Origin: Gammaproteobacteria bacterium
GTDB lineage: Bacteria > Pseudomonadota > Gammaproteobacteria > Pseudomonadales > Pseudomonadaceae
Reading direction: 5' to 3'
Assembly (NCBI GenBank): GCA_012800475.1
Contig: JAAZJF010000054.1
Span: 1 to 7,860 of the forward strand
DNA: 7,860 nucleotides
Part shown: piece by piece, positions 6,221 to 7,860 of the stretch
Numbering within the stretch: position 1 is the stretch's first letter
How the letters are laid out: every line of letters begins with the position of its first letter
Position numbers and translations under genes: made by a program
The notes under the pieces: model-generated
What the model was told of the DNA's origin: nothing
Database searches by the model: none
Seen by the model: only the letters and a program-made list of their open reading frames with translations

Positions 6221-6225
6221 AAGGA
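6221..6225 (+). promoter_or_regulatory. Ribosome binding site deciding the nagZ start
   Basis: AAGGA lies seven bases before the ATG at 6233. It supports that start over the in-frame ATG at 6215, which overlaps the previous stop codon and would place this site inside the coding region. Confidence 0.7.
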
Positions 6226-6232
6226 CACCCCC

Positions 6233-7231
6233 ATGCAAGGCTCATTAATGCTGGATATCAGCGGCACTTATTTAACGGCTGAAGATCGACATCTGCTGCG
6301 CCAACCCCAAGTGTGTGGTTTGATTTTATTTGCTCGCAATATTGAGCATCCTCAGCAAGTGCGTGAGTTATGCCAAGCGGTGCGGGCGGTGCGCAGCGAT
6401 TTATTGATTGGTGTCGACCAAGAAGGCGGTCGTGTGCAACGTTTGCGTCAAGGCTTTGTTGAATTACCTGCCATGGGCGTGTTGCACACGGCGGATAATC
6501 CTGAGTTTGTCGCGCAAGAATGCGGTTGGTTAATGGCCTGGGAAGTGTTGGCGATGGGCATCGACTTTAGTTTTGCGCCGGTATTAGATTTAAATTATGG
6601 CCGCAACAGTGTCATTGGTTTGCGCGCTTTTGCCGGTGATGCTGATAGCGTGGAACGCTTAGCTGGCGCATTTTTAACTGGAATGCAGGCAGCGGGCATG
6701 CCCAGTGTCGGTAAGCACTTCCCAGGACACGGTTGGGTGACAGCGGATTCCCATGTGGCCATACCCGTGGATGAGCGCAGTTTTGCTGAGATTGCGCGCG
6801 CCGATTTATTACCCTTTAAACGTTTGCAGCATCAGTTGGCCGGCATGATGCCAGCGCATGTGATTTATCCTGAAGTGGATAGCGTGCCAGCAGGGTTTTC
6901 CAAAATTTGGCTGCACGATATCTTACGCCAGCAGCTGGGCTATCAAGGTGTGTTGTTTAGCGATGATTTATCCATGGCTGGCGCACATGTGGCAGGCGAT
7001 GCAGCGCAGCGGGTGTTAGCCGCGCTTAACGCCGGTTGTAATGTTGGGTTACTATGCAATGATCGTGCAGCGGCAGAGCAAGGCTTAATGGCGCTGCAGG
7101 CTGAACGTGTGACCCCCTGTAGACATCTAGCTGTCATGTATGGACGTTATACTGCGCAACATGATTTTCAGCAGCACCCCCGTTGGCAGTCTGCGCGGCA
7201 GGCGCTAAAAACGATAAAACCCCGTATATAA
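6233..7231 (+). CDS. nagZ: Beta-N-acetylglucosaminidase NagZ (glycoside hydrolase family 3)
   Basis: NagZ is a cytoplasmic hydrolase that removes GlcNAc from GlcNAc-1,6-anhydroMurNAc peptides in peptidoglycan recycling; its anhydroMurNAc-peptide products feed recycling and, where AmpR is present, induce AmpC beta-lactamase. From ATG 6233 it is 332 residues, the length I recall for P. aeruginosa NagZ, and the N-terminus MQGSLMLDISGT matches. Signatures are VDQEGGRVQR (61-70), KHFPGHGW (161-168), ADSH with the catalytic acid/base H174, and FSDDLSMAGA (242-251) with the nucleophile D244. No signal peptide is seen. A six-residue longer form from 6215 is possible through the ATGA overlap. The preceding YkuD gene ends 14 bases upstream and the phosphorylase gene starts 10 bases downstream, so all are probably on one transcript with psrA. 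Confidence 0.96.
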   Translation: MQGSLMLDISGTYLTAEDRHLLRQPQVCGLILFARNIEHPQQVRELCQAVRAVRSDLLIGVDQEGGRVQRLRQGFVELPAMGVLHTADNPEFVAQECGWLMAWEVLAMGIDFSFAPVLDLNYGRNSVIGLRAFAGDADSVERLAGAFLTGMQAAGMPSVGKHFPGHGWVTADSHVAIPVDERSFAEIARADLLPFKRLQHQLAGMMPAHVIYPEVDSVPAGFSKIWLHDILRQQLGYQGVLFSDDLSMAGAHVAGDAAQRVLAALNAGCNVGLLCNDRAAAEQGLMALQAERVTPCRHLAVMYGRYTAQHDFQQHPRWQSARQALKTIKPRI

Positions 7232-7237
7232 GAGGTG
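7232..7237 (+). promoter_or_regulatory. Ribosome binding site of the phosphorylase gene
   Basis: GAGGTG begins immediately after the nagZ stop and lies four bases before the ATG at 7242, fixing the start of the last gene. This close arrangement supports translation from a shared mRNA. Confidence 0.7.
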
Positions 7238-7241
7238 AATA

Positions 7242-7860
7242 ATGAATAAATACGCGATTATTGGCGGTACTGGATTAACCCAGCTGGAAGGTCTCACGAT
7301 CCGTGATGCATCCTTTATTGAGACTCCGTACGGTGCACCCTCTGCAGACATATTGCGTGGTGAATACGCAGGACGTGAGGTGCTCTTTTTGGCGCGTCAC
7401 GGGCATCCTCACCGTATACCACCGCATGAAGTTAATTACCGTGCCAATTTATGGGCACTGCGTCAGGCTGGCGCAACGCACATTATTGCAATCAACGCAG
7501 TTGGCGGTATTACGGATAATTTAAACACGGGTTGTTTTGTTATTCCCGATCAAGTAATTGATTACACTTGGGGTCGTCAACACACCTTTTATGAAGGTGA
7601 CTTGGAGCATGTGACACACGTTGATTTTAGCTATCCCTATGATGAAGCGCTGCGCAAACGTTTAATTGCGGCAGTAGCAGCCTGTGGTTACAGCTGTAAT
7701 AACAGCGGTGTGTATGGTTGCACCCAAGGTCCACGTTTAGAAACAGCAGCAGAAGTGGCGCGCATGGAGCGTGATGGTTGTGATGTGGTAGGCATGACCG
7801 GTATGCCTGAGACGGTACTAGCACGCGAGTTAGGTTTAAGTTATGCCTGTCTCGCTTTGG
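7242..7860 (+). CDS. S-methyl-5'-thioinosine phosphorylase (MTAP/PNP family), 3'-truncated by window edge
   Basis: In P. aeruginosa the homologue PA3004 cleaves methylthioinosine, formed by deamination of methylthioadenosine, to hypoxanthine and methylthioribose-1-phosphate, a salvage step after polyamine and quorum-signal synthesis. The window holds 206 complete codons of a protein expected to be near 245 residues. The N-terminus MNKYAIIGGTGLTQLEGL carries the phosphate-binding GGTGL. Further family motifs are ETPYGAPSA, LARHGHPHRIPPHEVNYRAN, INAVGGI, TQGPRLET and VGMTGMPE. The residue that separates 6-oxopurine from 6-aminopurine users (Asn versus Asp after the CLALV segment) lies just past the edge, so substrate preference is inferred from overall likeness and from the nagZ neighbour, which is also next to PA3004 in P. 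aeruginosa. Cytoplasmic; no signal peptide. Confidence 0.9.
   Translation, partial: MNKYAIIGGTGLTQLEGLTIRDASFIETPYGAPSADILRGEYAGREVLFLARHGHPHRIPPHEVNYRANLWALRQAGATHIIAINAVGGITDNLNTGCFVIPDQVIDYTWGRQHTFYEGDLEHVTHVDFSYPYDEALRKRLIAAVAACGYSCNNSGVYGCTQGPRLETAAEVARMERDGCDVVGMTGMPETVLARELGLSYACLAL

Noticed and set aside
7303..7524. 73-residue + strand frame inside the phosphorylase gene
   Set aside because: The phosphorylase frame with GGTGL and RHGHPHR motifs runs through the same bases; this is a shadow.
1..7860. Mobile element, defence system, CRISPR array or toxin-antitoxin pair
   Set aside because: All coding space is accounted for by housekeeping families, and no transposase, repeat array or small paired genes are seen.

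Overview
The window is an ordinary chromosomal segment of a gammaproteobacterium of the Pseudomonas lineage. PhoP, PsrA, NagZ and the S-methyl-5'-thioinosine phosphorylase all read like close relatives of the Pseudomonas aeruginosa proteins. The bases look visibly less GC-rich than classical Pseudomonas, which by inference points to a lower-GC pseudomonad branch (Thiopseudomonas, Denitrificimonas or Pseudomonas caeni type). No prophage, transposase, CRISPR array, tRNA or rRNA is visible.

Left part (1-3339, + strand): the 3' end of the flagellar export gate gene flhB, open at the left edge, then a 155-base gap, then the two-component pair phoP-phoQ. Two neighbours expected from P. aeruginosa are missing here: flhA does not directly follow flhB, and no oprH precedes phoP. 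A convergent SprT-like metalloprotease gene (3849-3352, - strand) ends only 12 bases from phoQ.

Centre (3850-5008): a divergent promoter region between sprT and uppP, with a good sigma70-type promoter for sprT and a weaker one for uppP, each with a perfect inverted repeat in its spacer. uppP encodes undecaprenyl-diphosphate phosphatase. Its stop codon lies in a hairpin. The psrA promoter region follows, with two overlapping sigma70-like promoters and a perfect 8+8 inverted repeat that fits the published PsrA operator pattern.

Right part (5009-7860, + strand): a tight four-gene run consisting of psrA (fatty-acid-responsive TetR regulator), a short YkuD-domain protein without a signal peptide, nagZ (cytoplasmic beta-N-acetylglucosaminidase of peptidoglycan recycling) and the start of an S-methyl-5'-thioinosine phosphorylase gene cut by the right edge. 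Gaps are 22 bases, 14 bases (or an ATGA overlap if an upstream nagZ start is used) and 10 bases, so co-transcription under PsrA autoregulation is plausible.

The most interesting point is the YkuD protein. Its lack of a signal peptide and its position next to nagZ suggest a cytoplasmic L,D-carboxypeptidase of muropeptide recycling (ElsL-like) rather than a periplasmic cross-linking enzyme. I see no convincing wholly new system; the value here is in gene context and regulation.
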